Part shown: positions 20,769-32,420 of the stretch, one piece after another
How positions within the stretch are numbered: the stretch's first letter is position 1
Layout of the letters: every line of letters begins with the position of its first letter
Assembly: GCA_003290165.1 (NCBI GenBank)
Contig: QNQO01005790.1
Span: 248,001-312,000 of the forward strand
Direction: 5' to 3'
Length of the DNA: 64,000 nt
DNA from: Berberis thunbergii
Taxonomy: Eukaryota > Streptophyta > Magnoliopsida > Ranunculales > Berberidaceae
Made by a program: the position numbers and the translations under genes
The notes under the pieces: generated by a model
The model's database searches: none
Told to the model about the DNA's origin: nothing
The model's input: the letters and a program-made list of their open reading frames with translations, nothing else

Positions 20769-22060
20769 GGTACTGGTTTGTATCATTTGTGAATATCAAA
20801 TATGAAGTTATTTTTTTCCTTATTTTCTTTGATAGCCATAGAATTTAATGCATAGTGCACTATAAACTATTGTTTTGACTTAAACATGTCTTTAACAAAT
20901 GTTTGGGGAGGGGGGAGGTAAAGAAGTCCAATGAATCAAATTCAAAATCAAGGGCTTTGGTGGAGAAGAAGACGAAGAATGGGCAGTGGATGGAAGCTCA
21001 AACATTCCAAATACAAGAATAAAATTGAATGGAATGGTTATAATTCACGGCGCATTTGCTCGCTCTACAAGAAAATTCTTGTTGAGATTTTCCCTATCTA
21101 GTTTTACATTCCTGAATTTGTTCGTATTGCATAGGAATGAATTGTTTGCTGATTCTTATTCAATTATTCCATACAATGGTAATACTATAGGTTCTACTTT
21201 GCAAAAGTTTGTTAAAAATATTTAATAATAGAAGTTAGTTCAAGCTATTTGAAATGATTTCATTATTTTAGTAATGGGTGAATTAGTGGTTTTACATGTT
21301 TCATGTAATGTGATGTTAAGAATATTGTTTTATGAATGCAAGGACGTCTTTTACTATAGATGCATTTGGCTGCGGCTTTATCGAAAGATGCTCCTCGTAT
21401 TTTCTCAGTCATTTTCATTACAACCACTATAGTAGTTGAGCAAGGGATGGTCAAATGGCCCTATTTATTGCACCCTTCTCGCTGCATCTTATGACAATGT
21501 GTATTTTGATAAATTCATCGTGAGGACACTATTCGTGATGTTTAATGTTTAGTCTTGTGAGCATGTATATTTTGTTGTATGTTCTTTGCCAATCATGGAA
21601 ATCCCTTGTGTTGCCATTGTCCATGTGCTCTTTGTTGTTAATATTGTGTATATTTTTCAGATACATATATCCTTTGGAATTTGACAAAGAACACATTATT
21701 GAAGGAGTTAAAGTGACTGCTAGAAACTAATCACTGCCCAGGTGCAACTCTTCTTGATATATTTTTCCGACTTAATGATAGAGTTCGTCAACACATGTCC
21801 CTAGCTTTTTTAAGATGGTAACATTACACTGCAATTGATATCATTCTACGTACATGGTTGGATTATGTTTACTAGTATGATTATGAATAACCATGTTTTG
21901 ACTTATTTTGAATTCTATGTATCGTGTTGATGAAACTTATTTTGTAAGAGCCATGTATTGACAATTACACTTTTATATACATGGTTGGATTATATTTTTG
22001 TTGATGAGATTTTATATAGTTAGATTCTATTTACTATTGTACTTTCATATAGTTGGATTT
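20769..22060. other. Unassigned interior of the CACTA-like element
   Basis: Short open stretches occur, e.g. 20986-21225 and an exon-like piece at 21660-21730 (YPLEFDKEHIIEGVKVTA, preceded by TTTTTCAG). I recognise neither. They may be further captured gene fragments. Confidence 0.4.
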
Positions 22061-22529
22061 TATTTACTGTTGCACTTTTTAATAGCAAATACAAATTGCA
22101 AATGATACGTAAAGCTAAAAAGAATTGAGCAAAAAAAAATAAAAAAATTAGTAGACTTTTAATAGCATTTTTAAAGTGTCATGAGTAATTAATTAATAGC
22201 TTTCTAAAATTGTTGTAGATAACTGTCACAACATTTTATAAATGTTGCGAAAGAAATTAGAACAATATACAAACTATATAACAACATTTTTAATGTTACT
22301 AAAGTGGTTACAATAGCGTTAAAAAATATATAGCCACATTTTATAAACGCTATTATAGGATTTATCACAACATTCCAAAAATGCTATTAAAATAACACTT
22401 TTAATAGCGTTCTAAAAACATTATCATAGAGCCAGACTTTTAATAGCGTGGTCTGATACATCGTGTTTGACAATGTTATCCTATCCAGTTATAGAAGTTT
22501 TGGCATGCTATAAATATGGACTTGTAGTG

Positions 22530-24261
22530 TAGTGGATCAGGATGGAATATTTCATTAGAACCTCAAAACTTTGAGCGGTGATTCAATGAAGTAACCTCAC
22601 ATCACCCGGTGAGGACGAGGTACATCAAATTGATGGATCTTATTCTTTAATGTCTCAACGTAAATTTGAATATAAAAGATTTGGTTAGTAAATTAAAAAA
22701 AAAATGACTTGAACATTATATTTACACCGACACAACAATTTCTAAAAAGACCATACAAATACATCAAGCCTATCCACTGAAATGGAATTTGATTGAGTTA
22801 TCATCAATAAAAACATCTAATTTAATTTAGTAATCATCAATAAAAATATCAAGATTAGTCGATGCTCCCTAGACTTACTCCACCGACTTTTACACAAGCC
22901 AGCTAAGGTGGAGTAATTTGCATGTGTACAAATGATGACCCTTTTTATGGCAGGTCTTAATTTGCAATCAATTAAGTCTTAAAACATATTTTATTGGTGG
23001 TGAAGTGGAGAGTGTGGTGGTGGAGGCAGATTATCTTATTGGCTAATGAGAAGTTTGAATCTCAGTCCTCAGATTTTAATTGCATCTGCCTACTTCAACT
23101 TTGAATCTTAGCCTTCAGATCATTAAATGGTGTTTTGGCAGTAAAATATGGTCTTTTTGAAACTAGCACGTGCCTTGACAGTCAAGGCATGTTGACTGCT
23201 AGTCTCAAGGGATAAATGCAATATGATTAATAATATGGGGTAAAGCTTAATAAGACATTTATAATAGGGGGTAAAATGCAAATAACCCTTTTTTTTTATT
23301 TAGTAATCATAAATCACCACACTTGATTTGATATTTCGCAAGTTTCTTTCTCATATAACAAAATTCAGATCCAGGATGTTTCATTTTTACATGAGAATAA
23401 GATCCATCTATTTTTACCTTTTTATTTTGTAAATTATTCAAAAAAAAAAAATTAAGATCAATTGCAGTGTTATCAAATCAATCGTATATGGAATAATTTT
23501 GATATCCAAAAGTTTTCCTAGTCGGTCTTGAGATCGTATTGTGGTTTCATGTTTGAATCCTGGCATCCCATTATGTGTCTCGATGAGTTTCTTGGTTTAT
23601 TGAATTCAAATTGACACCTTGATTTTGGAGAAGTATGCAACTTAATAAATTTAGCAAGACATTTATCCAACATGATGTTGATTCACTTACTTGTTTTAAT
23701 TTCACAATTTCTGGAGATTGGATTTGAATACAGCACTTTTAGAGTGCAAACTCTCTGATGGATATCACAAGCCCTGAAAATGTCTAATTTAAATCTTAAA
23801 TTTTTTTTTTTTGTTTTTTTATACAATTTATTAGAGCATACAACTAAGGAAAAAAAAAGGCTAAATTTTACTTAAGCTAAAAAAATTGCGGTCAAGACTA
23901 TCACTTCTCGTAATCCAACAGTAGACTATGCAACTATATCAGTGCAAATCTAGCAATCAGGTATGAGCTATCACATGGTACGGGTGCGAGTTTCTTTTAT
24001 TGGTGTTCACTTCACTCTCCCAAGCCCCAAATACATGGTCTTGAATTGCAAATTGAGAAAGGCGGATCAAGATGGGCTTTTGATTTTGGGACCAAGACTG
24101 AATTTTTTCATGCGAGCACCGTCAAGGTCACTATAGCATATGCATTCTAGTGTGGCTACCTATATTTTCAAAGCATGAGTAACCTCCTTAACGCTGTTCA
24201 TTTAACATTGTACATGGAAGATATTGTCTCCAATTCTCAGCTGAACCTTATCTTCTAGTTT
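22530..24261. other. Intergenic, no recognised gene
   Basis: AT-rich DNA with many stops in all frames. A sequence near 23210-23300 with GGGTAAAATGCAAATAACCC and a weakly related inverted stretch near 22910 could be an old MITE, but the match is too poor to call. I see nothing else. Confidence 0.4.
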
Positions 24262-24625
24262 CCTCATCTTTAAGTTGCACTTCATGGTGTTGAGCATGTA
24301 GTCTCCATTAAGATAGAATTGATCAATTATAACAATACACTCATCATCGTCCTAGACTCGCCAAGTGAACCCAACATCCTCGGCACCCATCCATGATATA
24401 CATCCCAAAGACCTCCTTCCATCGGGTCCTTAACCTTTTTTATCCTCCTTCAAACTCCACCACCCAACAAACTCATCCAACCCCGGTAGTCCATCTCCAT
24501 CTGAATCCAACCTAACTATAATGTTCACCTCTTTCGGTAGCAACTCCTGGCATATCATTGCAACACAATGTCTTAACTTCCATAGTGAAATCTTCCCATC
24601 TACATTAACATCACATTCACGAAAA
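24262..24625 (-). pseudogene. Calmodulin-like (CML) EF-hand gene fragment, decayed
   Basis: On the minus strand an almost intact calcium-binding loop is readable: RLDSDGDGLPGLDEFVGWW (about 24454-24512). Upstream of it is DVNVDGKIS (first loop, damaged). Downstream, spread over three frames, are EVFGMYIMDG, MLGSLGESR and QFYLNGDYML, which follow the order of the second EF-hand pair in plant CML45/46-type proteins. At least three frameshifts and stops make it non-functional. No transposon ends bracket it closely, so it may be a local pseudogene or another captured fragment. Confidence 0.65.
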
Positions 24626-25011
24626 AAAAAAGCTCCAAATCATTGTAACATACCATTCTTTATATGTACTCGTAAAATTGATCAAAATAGGATATGTTAC
24701 TAGGATCACAATGATATGGTTTACATATAAACACACTAAAACGTATGTTTGAAACCAAAAAAATATAAGTATCTGAAATCTTTGGTTCTTAAGTCGAATG
24801 TTATTTATAGACTTCTATAGGTTATTCTTGCCCTAAGCACAAGTACCGTTTTCACGAATTATTTGGTGAAAGGTGTCAGTGTCATTCAATTTTATACATT
24901 ATAACTAGGGTGTTGACGCGCTCTATGTGCGTGTATATTTAGTGTTTCGTTTCTTAAGAATGTGAAAAGTCAGTAAATACAACTAAAATGTTAGGAAATT
25001 TGAATAGAGAT
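24626..25011. other. Spacer without recognised features
   Basis: AT-rich, non-coding sequence up to the LTR of element R1. I see nothing in it. Confidence 0.5.
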
Positions 25012-25679
25012 TGATGCAGTCGATTTCTGCTCCCTGCTTGACCTTGACCTGCACAAGGAACGCACGCAAGCCACGAACCACCGTTGTGGTGGCATATGAC
25101 ACTCCGATGCTTAAGTCAAACATGGCTCTTATGATGGCTTAAAGCTATAAATAGGAAATTTGTAGCGCACCTTTATTCACCAACCTCCTGCCTTATTTAT
25201 AATGCTGGAGTCCTAGTTCGGCCAGGCCATCGGTGTCGTAGTTTAGAGAAAGAAATCTTTCTGAAGATCCTTCTATAATTAAGTGTCGTTTAGTTGAGAG
25301 AAGTTTCCCTGTTAGATCTGTGCTCCTATAAACGCGGGAGATAGTTCCCCATTAGAGAGTTGTCCATATGCGAAAGTTACCACATACGATGTATACTTTG
25401 GTATTTATTTCCTAGTTGGAGACAAAGTACTGCTGGCTTGCCCGTCCGAAGCTGATCCCTGAGAGACTTGCCTCAATAGGTCTTACGTGTATTGGGGATG
25501 GCTGTGAGATGTGTGGGCTTAGCAGGCTATAGTATTTCAGGTCCGGTTGGTGGACTGCACTTTGAGGCTTGATGCCGCTTGGGCCGGATCAATGCTAGAG
25601 TGTGCTTAGGGGTGTTATTCCTTGAGATCATCATGACACGTGTATGATGTAGATGAAAGGACATTTCAATGTATCATCA
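25012..25679 (-). repeat. 3' LTR of element R1 (reverse)
   Basis: It begins TGATGCAGTC and ends GTATCATCA, the exact complement pattern of the A/B LTRs (TGATGATAC...GACTGCATCA). The reverse TATA box (TATTTATA) lies at 25195-25202, and the family's ACACGTG motif is conserved near the right edge. Confidence 0.9.
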
Positions 25680-25942
25680 ACTTCTCCCCCTGAGTTAGTA
25701 GGCCACCCAGTCGGTCCACTAAGTCACTTCTCGAAAATATATGTCGCTCATGATGATTGAGTCCGAACCATTACTTGAGCGGCACACTTTATTGATTAAG
25801 CGTGCATCGATTTAGTAGAAAAAATGTGGGAAATTAATCTATGTTTAGACCTCCCTTTCTGCAAAGATTGACTGTTTAATTTCTTCATTTTTAGAGACTC
25901 CGCTCTGTTCAACTTTTAATTGAAAGTTTGTTCACTTTTTCC

Positions 25943-28100
25943 ATGGCTCGCTAGAATCAATTCGACGATGAGCTTCTAGCTAAGGGGCTCAAGTTCTTTG
26001 AAGATAGGTCGACCTCAGAATCGAGCCTGACTGAGATTCGGAAGACATCTGGGATGCCTGAAGACCTGAAATTCTTCATATTAGGTGCTGATATGACACC
26101 AATGTTTCCTCCGGAAGGATTTGTCTATTTGCACCATTGCATGCTTCAGATGGGTATCCGTTTTCTTGTGATTGATGAGATCTGGAGCTTTCAGGAATTT
26201 CTTGGTATCCCGCCTGCCCAGTTGGTACCGAATGAGTACAGGACTGTCCTCGTCATATTGATCAAGGCAAAGGATGCTGGTGTGCAAGATATTTCGAGGG
26301 TGATCCAGCTATTAACTTCCCTTTGACTAAACAAACACATTGTGTGTAAGGTGAAGTTACCAGCTTGCTTCGAGAAACTGTCTGGTGACTTCAAGTTATG
26401 GCAGAAACACTGCTTTTTGGTCACTTTGGACTCGAAGTATTTCGAGTTCAATGGTCGCCCGCTTGAACAGGAGTTCAGGCAACTTCATAAGTATAATTTC
26501 GTCCTTTGCTTCAGTTGTGCTGATTGTATCCTGATCGTTTCGTGTGTTCTCTGTAGGGAGGTTTCTACCCACTCTTCTTCTTCTAAGGAAGTTGTTGTGA
26601 TGGAATTCTGTGACATGCCTCAAATGAGAGTAAATGATGTTATCCACACTTCCAATTTTAGTCGCAATAGGTTATGGGACTATTGACATGTGACTCCCAC
26701 TCTCTTCAGAGTGTCGAAGGTTCAGTCTAAAGGTGAAGCTCTTTCAAAGAAGAAAAAGGCCTCTAAAGTTAAGGTTTCTATTCCGTCAAACACAAATGAG
26801 CTTTCTAAGACGCTTGCTTCCTTCATAGGCTTGAAGAGGTCTCGCACTAGGGTTGAGCCTGCTTCAAAATGGTTCGCTTTGGTGAGGGAGGAGCGTGATT
26901 CTTACCTGTCTATCGAGGCAAAAGTTGTAGCATCTAAGGGGCGCAATCCTTAGATTAAGGCTCTATTTCTAATTTGGGGAAAGACCACCTGCGGCTAGCA
27001 GGGGTTAATGACGCACCAAAGTTGAGTACTAGGCAGGTAGAAGCTTTGCATAAGAAGCTGATGCTGGCTGCTGTGGCGGCTTCTACTGATACTGACCAAT
27101 CCAAGCATGTTTTACTGGAAGGTCTGGATAAAGATTTGCATGTGGCCCCTAAGTTCTCTCGTTCTACTGATGGATTGTCTGACAGTGGTCATTGCGGTGT
27201 GGACCCTCCTTCTTGCAGTTCGCATTGCCCTCCATCCCACTCTAGGCCGTATATCAAGATAACGGAGGGTCCAATAGACAATTCGCTTCCTTTTCTCCCT
27301 TCAAATTCTACCAAACCGACTCACAACAGAGAGTCTGCTGCTGATGACAAGGGGAAGGATGTGGATGAGGACCCAGGTGCGATGAAGATTGCAAAGGGTG
27401 TTGCCGGTGTAATTCCGCAAATGGGAGAACTTCATCCAGACACACGGATGAGTCTATTTGCTCCAGATGTAGTAAAAATTAGCAACTAGGTTTGTTACCA
27501 GGAGGTGGACGTTGATTATTCTTCAAGGAAGTATATCAGCAGACATTATAGGAGGATACGCTGGGATAACATATGGATAAAGGGTTGAAACATCTTATGC
27601 TAGGGATGTCACATCTAAGCCAATTGGTCGTATTCTGGAAGTGCGCTCTGAATTGCAATTTCTTACTGAGGAGAATACCAAGAAAAATCTGTGTAGGTTG
27701 TCTAGAGACAGCAGTTAGAGGCCGATGTTGAATTCAACGTTCGGGAAGCGAGAAAAGCTGGGGAGCAGCTCCTAATACATAATTAATTTAGCGCAGTTAA
27801 AGATAGCTTGAACACTAACAGGCAAGCTGGAGCTGGTGGAGCGTGACTTGCTAAAGCAAAGGCGCTCGAGGAAGAGCTTCTCAAGGCGCAATACACATTT
27901 GAGTTTTGCAAAATTGTACATGGGAGGTTGGAACTGCTGGCGTTGATGAAAAAAGCATCTGGGATGGGACTTTTCTTACTACAGGAAGGTGTCCTTTGCG
28001 GATTTCGAAGAGATCTCCAAGCTATCAGAGGAAGAGGGCGATCTGGATCATGGCACTCAAGCTATAGCGCGCACGGATGCAATTCCTGTTTTTCTCCTGT
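25943..28100 (+). pseudogene. Antisense extra gene (aORF) of R1, decayed
   Basis: The gene runs opposite to the element. ATG 25943 is followed after three codons by a stop (MAR then TAG). It continues ELLAKGLKFFEDR, then PEGFVYLHHCMLQMGIRF and FLGIPPAQLVPNEYRTVL, which match the PF04195-type domain. An intron (26487-26556; donor decayed to AT, acceptor CTGTAG) precedes a low-complexity Ser/Lys-rich part. Further on is the conserved motif MSLFAPDVVKIS (about 27448-27484), then a partly helical tail. Several stops and frameshifts interrupt it. The product is unknown; the same order is seen in the copies in B and R2. Confidence 0.75.
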
Positions 28101-28169
28101 TAAACTCAGTTCCCCCTATTTGTACCTTCTGCTTAGACTATTAATGAAAACATAATAGTCCAAACTGAC

Positions 28170-28530
28170 TAGGCTCCAGTAGAAACTGACTAGGCTCCCA
28201 CCTTCCAAACCATCTACACCGGTACGGAACGGGCTACGGACTTGGGATGAGCAAGTTCGGCGACCATGGTCTGTAGAAGAGAATTGGTCCAATAGCAAGC
28301 CGTCGACATCAGTGAAAACTGACTATGCTCCCACCTTCCAAACTATCTACACCCCGCGGAGCGATCTACGGACTTGGGATGAGCAAATTCGACCACTATG
28401 ATCTGTAGAAAAGCAGTGGTCCCGTGGTAAGCCATCAACATTAGTCGGAACTGACTAGGTTCCCACCTTCCAAACTATCTACATCCGCATGGAGCGAGCT
28501 ACAGACTTGGGATGAACAAATTTGGCGACC
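28170..28530. repeat. 133-bp tandem repeat, three copies
   Basis: The marker CCCACCTTCCAAAC starts at 28197, 28330 and 28462 (spacing 133 and 132). Each unit also has CTACGGACTTGGGATGA and a GGTCTGTAGAA-like block. The complement of this unit (GGTAGATGGTTTAAAAGGTGGGAG-like) occurs in the tail of element B (47230-47480), which confirms that it is a family-specific 3' repeat. It differs from the 178-bp repeat of element A. Confidence 0.85.
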
Positions 28531-28550
28531 ATATATATATATATATATAT
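28531..28550. repeat. (AT)10 microsatellite
   Basis: Ten uninterrupted AT units lie exactly where element R1 breaks off, suggesting a role in the break or its repair. Confidence 0.95.
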
Positions 28551-29904
28551 GGTATAATATTATATTCAAAATTGATTGTTAAATGTACAAAATTACCCAT
28601 AATCACTGCACATGGTTAAAAGCCACGCGGTCTAACACTAAGCTAGGACTGCTCGTGCGTGAGCTTGAAAACAACATTAACTAAGACAGTGCTATAAATG
28701 TATCAAAGCATTCTTAAACCCTAACATTTTGACATCACACCTGAAACTTCATCCAAAATAATTAGGGTTTTACTATGGTGTTTAACTACTTAAAACAAAA
28801 ATTATTTGCTCCTTAATTTTCACTTCTAAAAAATCTTTCACTGTTCCACCCCCAACTACTATTCTCACCCATCCAAAGCATGAGTAAATTTTTTTTTTTT
28901 CCATTTTTAAATGGATTTTCAAACTAAAACATGTTGTGAGAACCAAATAGTACTAGAAAGAATGGAAAAAAAAGTTGAGTTCGGCTATGTTCAGTTTGAT
29001 GGTTTATGAAACGTCACGACAAAATGGTTTACTTTTAAAATACTATGATTACGTAGTAGTAGGGGTTCCAGAACCCAAGTTTGCTTTGGCTCCCCTTCAA
29101 ATGTTTGTTAATTCTAATGTTTATAAAAACATGCAAGAAGTAATATTCAACAAAGTCAATAATGGTGAGTATTTCGGCATGTCACCCTAGTGACTTGGGT
29201 TTGATCCCTGGCAACAAAATGCACTTTTTTCTTCTTCTTCATTTTGGTTCCTTCCGTTCAACCTTCGGAAGTTCAGCGATGTGCCTGGCATTAGACCCAA
29301 GCTTCATTCCCAAATGTTCGATAAAATTTATTGGTAACTAATTGAAAGAATAAATTAAAGAAAAAGCTTAGTGCATCTACAATAGAGAGCTCGACTTCAT
29401 ACTCAAAACTCTAGAAGGTGTGAAATAGGTAAGCCAATTGAGGTTGAGGTTGAGGGTGGGTGCGCCTTCATAGGCCATTTAAACTTTCTAATTGATACCT
29501 CAAATGATGTTTTCGATGGAGGTCCAAACAAAATAAGGGTTGGTCAAACTAGCTGGTTTTTTATGTTATTGATGGTCATTGGGTTAGACAAGCAAGACTA
29601 TTTCATGTGTCTAACTCTGCTCATCAAATTGAACAAGCCCAACCCTGTTTTGCCAATGATTTGGGCTGAAAACTCTTTGACCCATCCCTCAAGCATGAAC
29701 TCTCAAAGTGCAATCAAAATCTAACATTGGCCTTTGAGTTCGTATTTAGCCACAAATGCAAAATTTTGGGATTCAATATAATCAAACCAAAGTAGTAAAA
29801 AAAAAAAGCAGGCAAATACTATAAAAGACAAAGGCGGTTTTGGTTTTGACAATACGTTATATGAGCCAGATTTGGAGCACGTGCTAATAACTTGAATTAT
29901 TACT
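28551..29904. other. Intergenic, no recognised gene
   Basis: AT-rich DNA with only short open frames (e.g. 28975-29190) that I do not recognise. I see no terminal repeats or gene fragments. Confidence 0.45.
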
Positions 29905-30210
29905 GTAGGAGCAAAAATAACCTTTAGCTCAATTGCATAAAGAAGCCCAAAGCCTTTCCTAAGAAATTCGAAGATTATCCATGAAAGTTACAAGTATAGA
30001 AGGCTCGATTCCAGGCCCAATACAAACTCAATATTAGTAGAACACTATCTTCTTAGCAGAGGAGAAGTGCTCGGTGCCAACCACCATGCTCAGCTAAGCA
30101 CATGGGCTTGCATAAGAGATATCTCAAAACAGGAAGTTATAACCAATCATGGAAGTTACAACTGTCTGAAAAAAGTTGCAACTGCTTGCAAGTAGATAAC
30201 CTACTAATTT

Positions 30211-30274
30211 GCCACGCGTCTTACTCATCAGCCACGTGTCTTACTCATCAGCCACGTGTCTCACTCATCAGCCA
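30211..30274 (+). promoter_or_regulatory. Triple 20-bp G-box/ABRE repeat in the LTR of C
   Basis: Three head-to-tail 20-bp units GCCACGTGTCTTACTCATCA start at 30211, 30231 and 30251. The last two contain CCACGTGTC, a perfect G-box/ABRE core; the first has CCACGCGTC. A TATA-like TCTATAAAC lies at about 30291-30299, 20-30 bp downstream, so the repeat is placed as an upstream promoter element. bZIP factors of the ABF/GBF type bind such cores. Confidence 0.75.
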
Positions 30275-30674
30275 GCAGTTAATTCTTTCAGCGTCTATAA
30301 ACAGTCAAATGCAAAACCTTATGAAGGCAACACTTTCTTGACTTGCAATTTTCTCTTCAAATATAGAGGTATTTCTCATTTTCCTAAAGACATTATTCTA
30401 ACTTTGGCACCGGAGTCCCCGTGGCAGGCACCACACTGGTGTCAAGAAATAATTTCTTCCTTGTGCAGATTACACCGCGTGATCAACACGTTATTCTATC
30501 TTATGCAGATTGCTCTGTGTGATCAGCACGTGATCCGACGGAGATTTGCATCCACAAACTGGTACTTTCAATGAGAGCTTGAACCAAACTCATTGCATGC
30601 TCTCTTCCATTCATAAAAAAATTTCATTCATTTAGTTTCAATTTCACTCACAAACACTTTTTCAATTTAATACA

Positions 30675-32420
30675 ATGGTGGGAGCTCAAAAACAAACTAG
30701 CAAAAATAATGTTACAAGGTATTCTGCTCGTACTAAGCTGCCATCGTCATCATAGGTTCAACCGTTACCGGCCGGACAACCACTGCTAGTGGGTCTGCCA
30801 CCGCCTGCTGACCATCAATCGCAACCTTCTATCACAAGCCAAATAGAGATGACACAACAAGAGAATCTTGCAGGTCAGATCGCCAATCTGACAAAAATAT
30901 TGGAAGAACGAGCCCAAGTGGTATAGCGATTAGTGAACGAACAACCAAGGCGGACGACATATCGTCGTCTACCAGCAGATCATGCGCATAGAAGTGGAAG
31001 TAGTCAACCATCAAAGGGAAACAATCCTCTGAAAGCATTCATTCGAGATTAGGGCCACGAGTAAATGTCCACTCTAGGCTCGGACCTCAAAGGGGAGTCT
31101 TCTCAAGGTTGGGCTCCCAAACAACTGTGCACTCAAGGCTAGGACCGTAGACTACACCCAATATAAGTGGTCGGCGCAGAAGACAAAATCTCGATAGATG
31201 CAAACAACGCAGGGACCAGACCACTACACTGATTTGTCCCAGTCTCACATTTAAAGGCTCGTCAAATCAAGAGGAGCCTTCAGGCGAATCCCATTGAGAC
31301 TCTACCTCACTCACATGTAGGTAAGTCACAATCAAATTCGGAATACAATGAGTCATCTACCGCAAATAATCAGAACTGAAATCACCATGCAGCCGATCAG
31401 CAGGATACACACAAGCCCTTGGGAGCAGATGATGTGGCACGAATGGTCAAAGAGCAGTTGATGAATTTACAGGTTATGAGAAATCCAGATGATACTCTGC
31501 TCAAAAAGGTGGCCTTGGTGAACACTTCGCCTTTTACATATAACATCAAAGAGGCTCCTCCACCTGCAAGCTTTACCACACCAACTTTTACCCCTTTCAA
31601 GGCAGACTCTGATATTGAGAGGCACTTGAAGCATTTTCGAAGTGTCATGACTCTGCATAAAAATGATGATCCGCTTATGTGCAAAATATTTGATATTACT
31701 TTACAGGGAGTAGCCCAAGATTGGTTTCACACTTTGACCCCCCAGTCAATCAGCAACTTTGGAGATCTATCCCTTGTCTTCACAAAAGAATATTCAACTT
31801 ACCGAACTGTCAAAAAGCACGCTTACCACCTCTTTAACATGAAGAAGAAGTCAAATGAATCGCTCAGAGACTTCATTAAAAGATTCAAGGCAGAAAAAGC
31901 GAGCATAGTTGGGTGTGATGATCAAATTGCGTCCTCAGCTTTCAGGAAGGGTCTGCCCGCAGATCACCCATTGTATGGCGAGCTGACCATGAAACCAGGT
32001 AAAACTCTTGCAGAAGTCTTCACCATTGCAGAATGCTATGCATTGTGGGATGATGAAAAAAATATTGCTAAGGTATCTGATGTGTTCAAGAAGGATAGCC
32101 AACCTACACAAAAGAATACAGATAAAAAAGATAGTAATAAGAAGAACAGGGGCGGAAGCGTAGAGCACGCTCTCCAGCAAAAGTCTCCTCTACTAGAAGA
32201 GCATACACAGAGTTTTTGGTTCCAATCAATCAAATTTTCCGCGAGATAAAGAACCAACCTTGGCTGAAGAGACCGCCACCATGAAGGGAGATCCGGCAAA
32301 AAGAAATCCGAATAAATATTGTGCATTCCATGGAGCCACTTGTCACTTAACAAAAGAATGTCGAGCATGGATGGACCACCGTGAGGAGTTAGTCAAAGCT
32401 TGACATTGCATAGAGTATGT
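30675..32420 (+). pseudogene. gag of element C, decayed
   Basis: ATG 30675 opens MVGAQKQTSKNNVTRYSART, but stops follow (e.g. at about 30753). The 31419-32249 segment is open for 276 codons and is classic Retrotrans_gag: ERHLKHFRSVMTLHKNDDPL, GVAQDWFHTLTPQSI, NESLRDFIKRFKAEKA. Beyond it, about 32305-32400, KYCAFHGATCHLTKECRAW is a Cys/His knuckle of the type that binds RNA. A frame break separates the two. It would form the particle of element C. Confidence 0.85.

Larger units (their letters stand above)
16547..22529. mobile_element. CACTA-like transposon carrying LACS and ABCF gene fragments
   Basis: The left end reads CACTACAGCACACATC (16547) and the right end ACTTGTAGTG (to 22529), i.e. 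CACTACAAGTCC on the other strand. Sub-terminal AATAGCATTT/AATAGCGTT motifs occur near both ends (16569, 16582; 22161, 22312, 22403, 22442, and inverted at 22345), typical of CACTA elements. The 3-bp flanks (TCA and TAG) do not match, so the duplication is decayed or a boundary is slightly off. No transposase is seen. The cargo is a multi-exon LACS pseudogene plus an ABCF exon. Confidence 0.7.
25012..28530 (-). mobile_element. Element R1: truncated reverse-oriented relative of A and B
   Basis: An LTR of the A/B family in reverse (25012-25679) is followed rightwards by the polypurine complement (TTCTCCCCCTGAGTTAGT), the antisense gene (25943-28100) and a 133-bp tandem array. In the element's own direction this is the tail: repeats, aORF, 3' LTR. 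Gag, pol and the 5' LTR are absent. The copy breaks off at an (AT)10 microsatellite at 28531. No target duplication can be tested. Confidence 0.85.

Noticed and set aside
22900..23300. Possible MITE with GGGTAAAATGCAAATAACCC end
   Set aside because: The opposite end matches too weakly and no target duplication is visible.
28531..28550. AT repeat as a replication origin or centromere signal
   Set aside because: A simple (AT)10 microsatellite is common in plant DNA and gives no such evidence.
29195..29215. tRNA/SINE-like B box (GGGTTTGATCCC)
   Set aside because: No A box at the right distance, no cloverleaf and no poly-A or target duplication.
30211..30274. CRISPR-like direct repeats
   Set aside because: The 20-bp units are head-to-tail without spacers, in a plant LTR; better read as promoter repeats.
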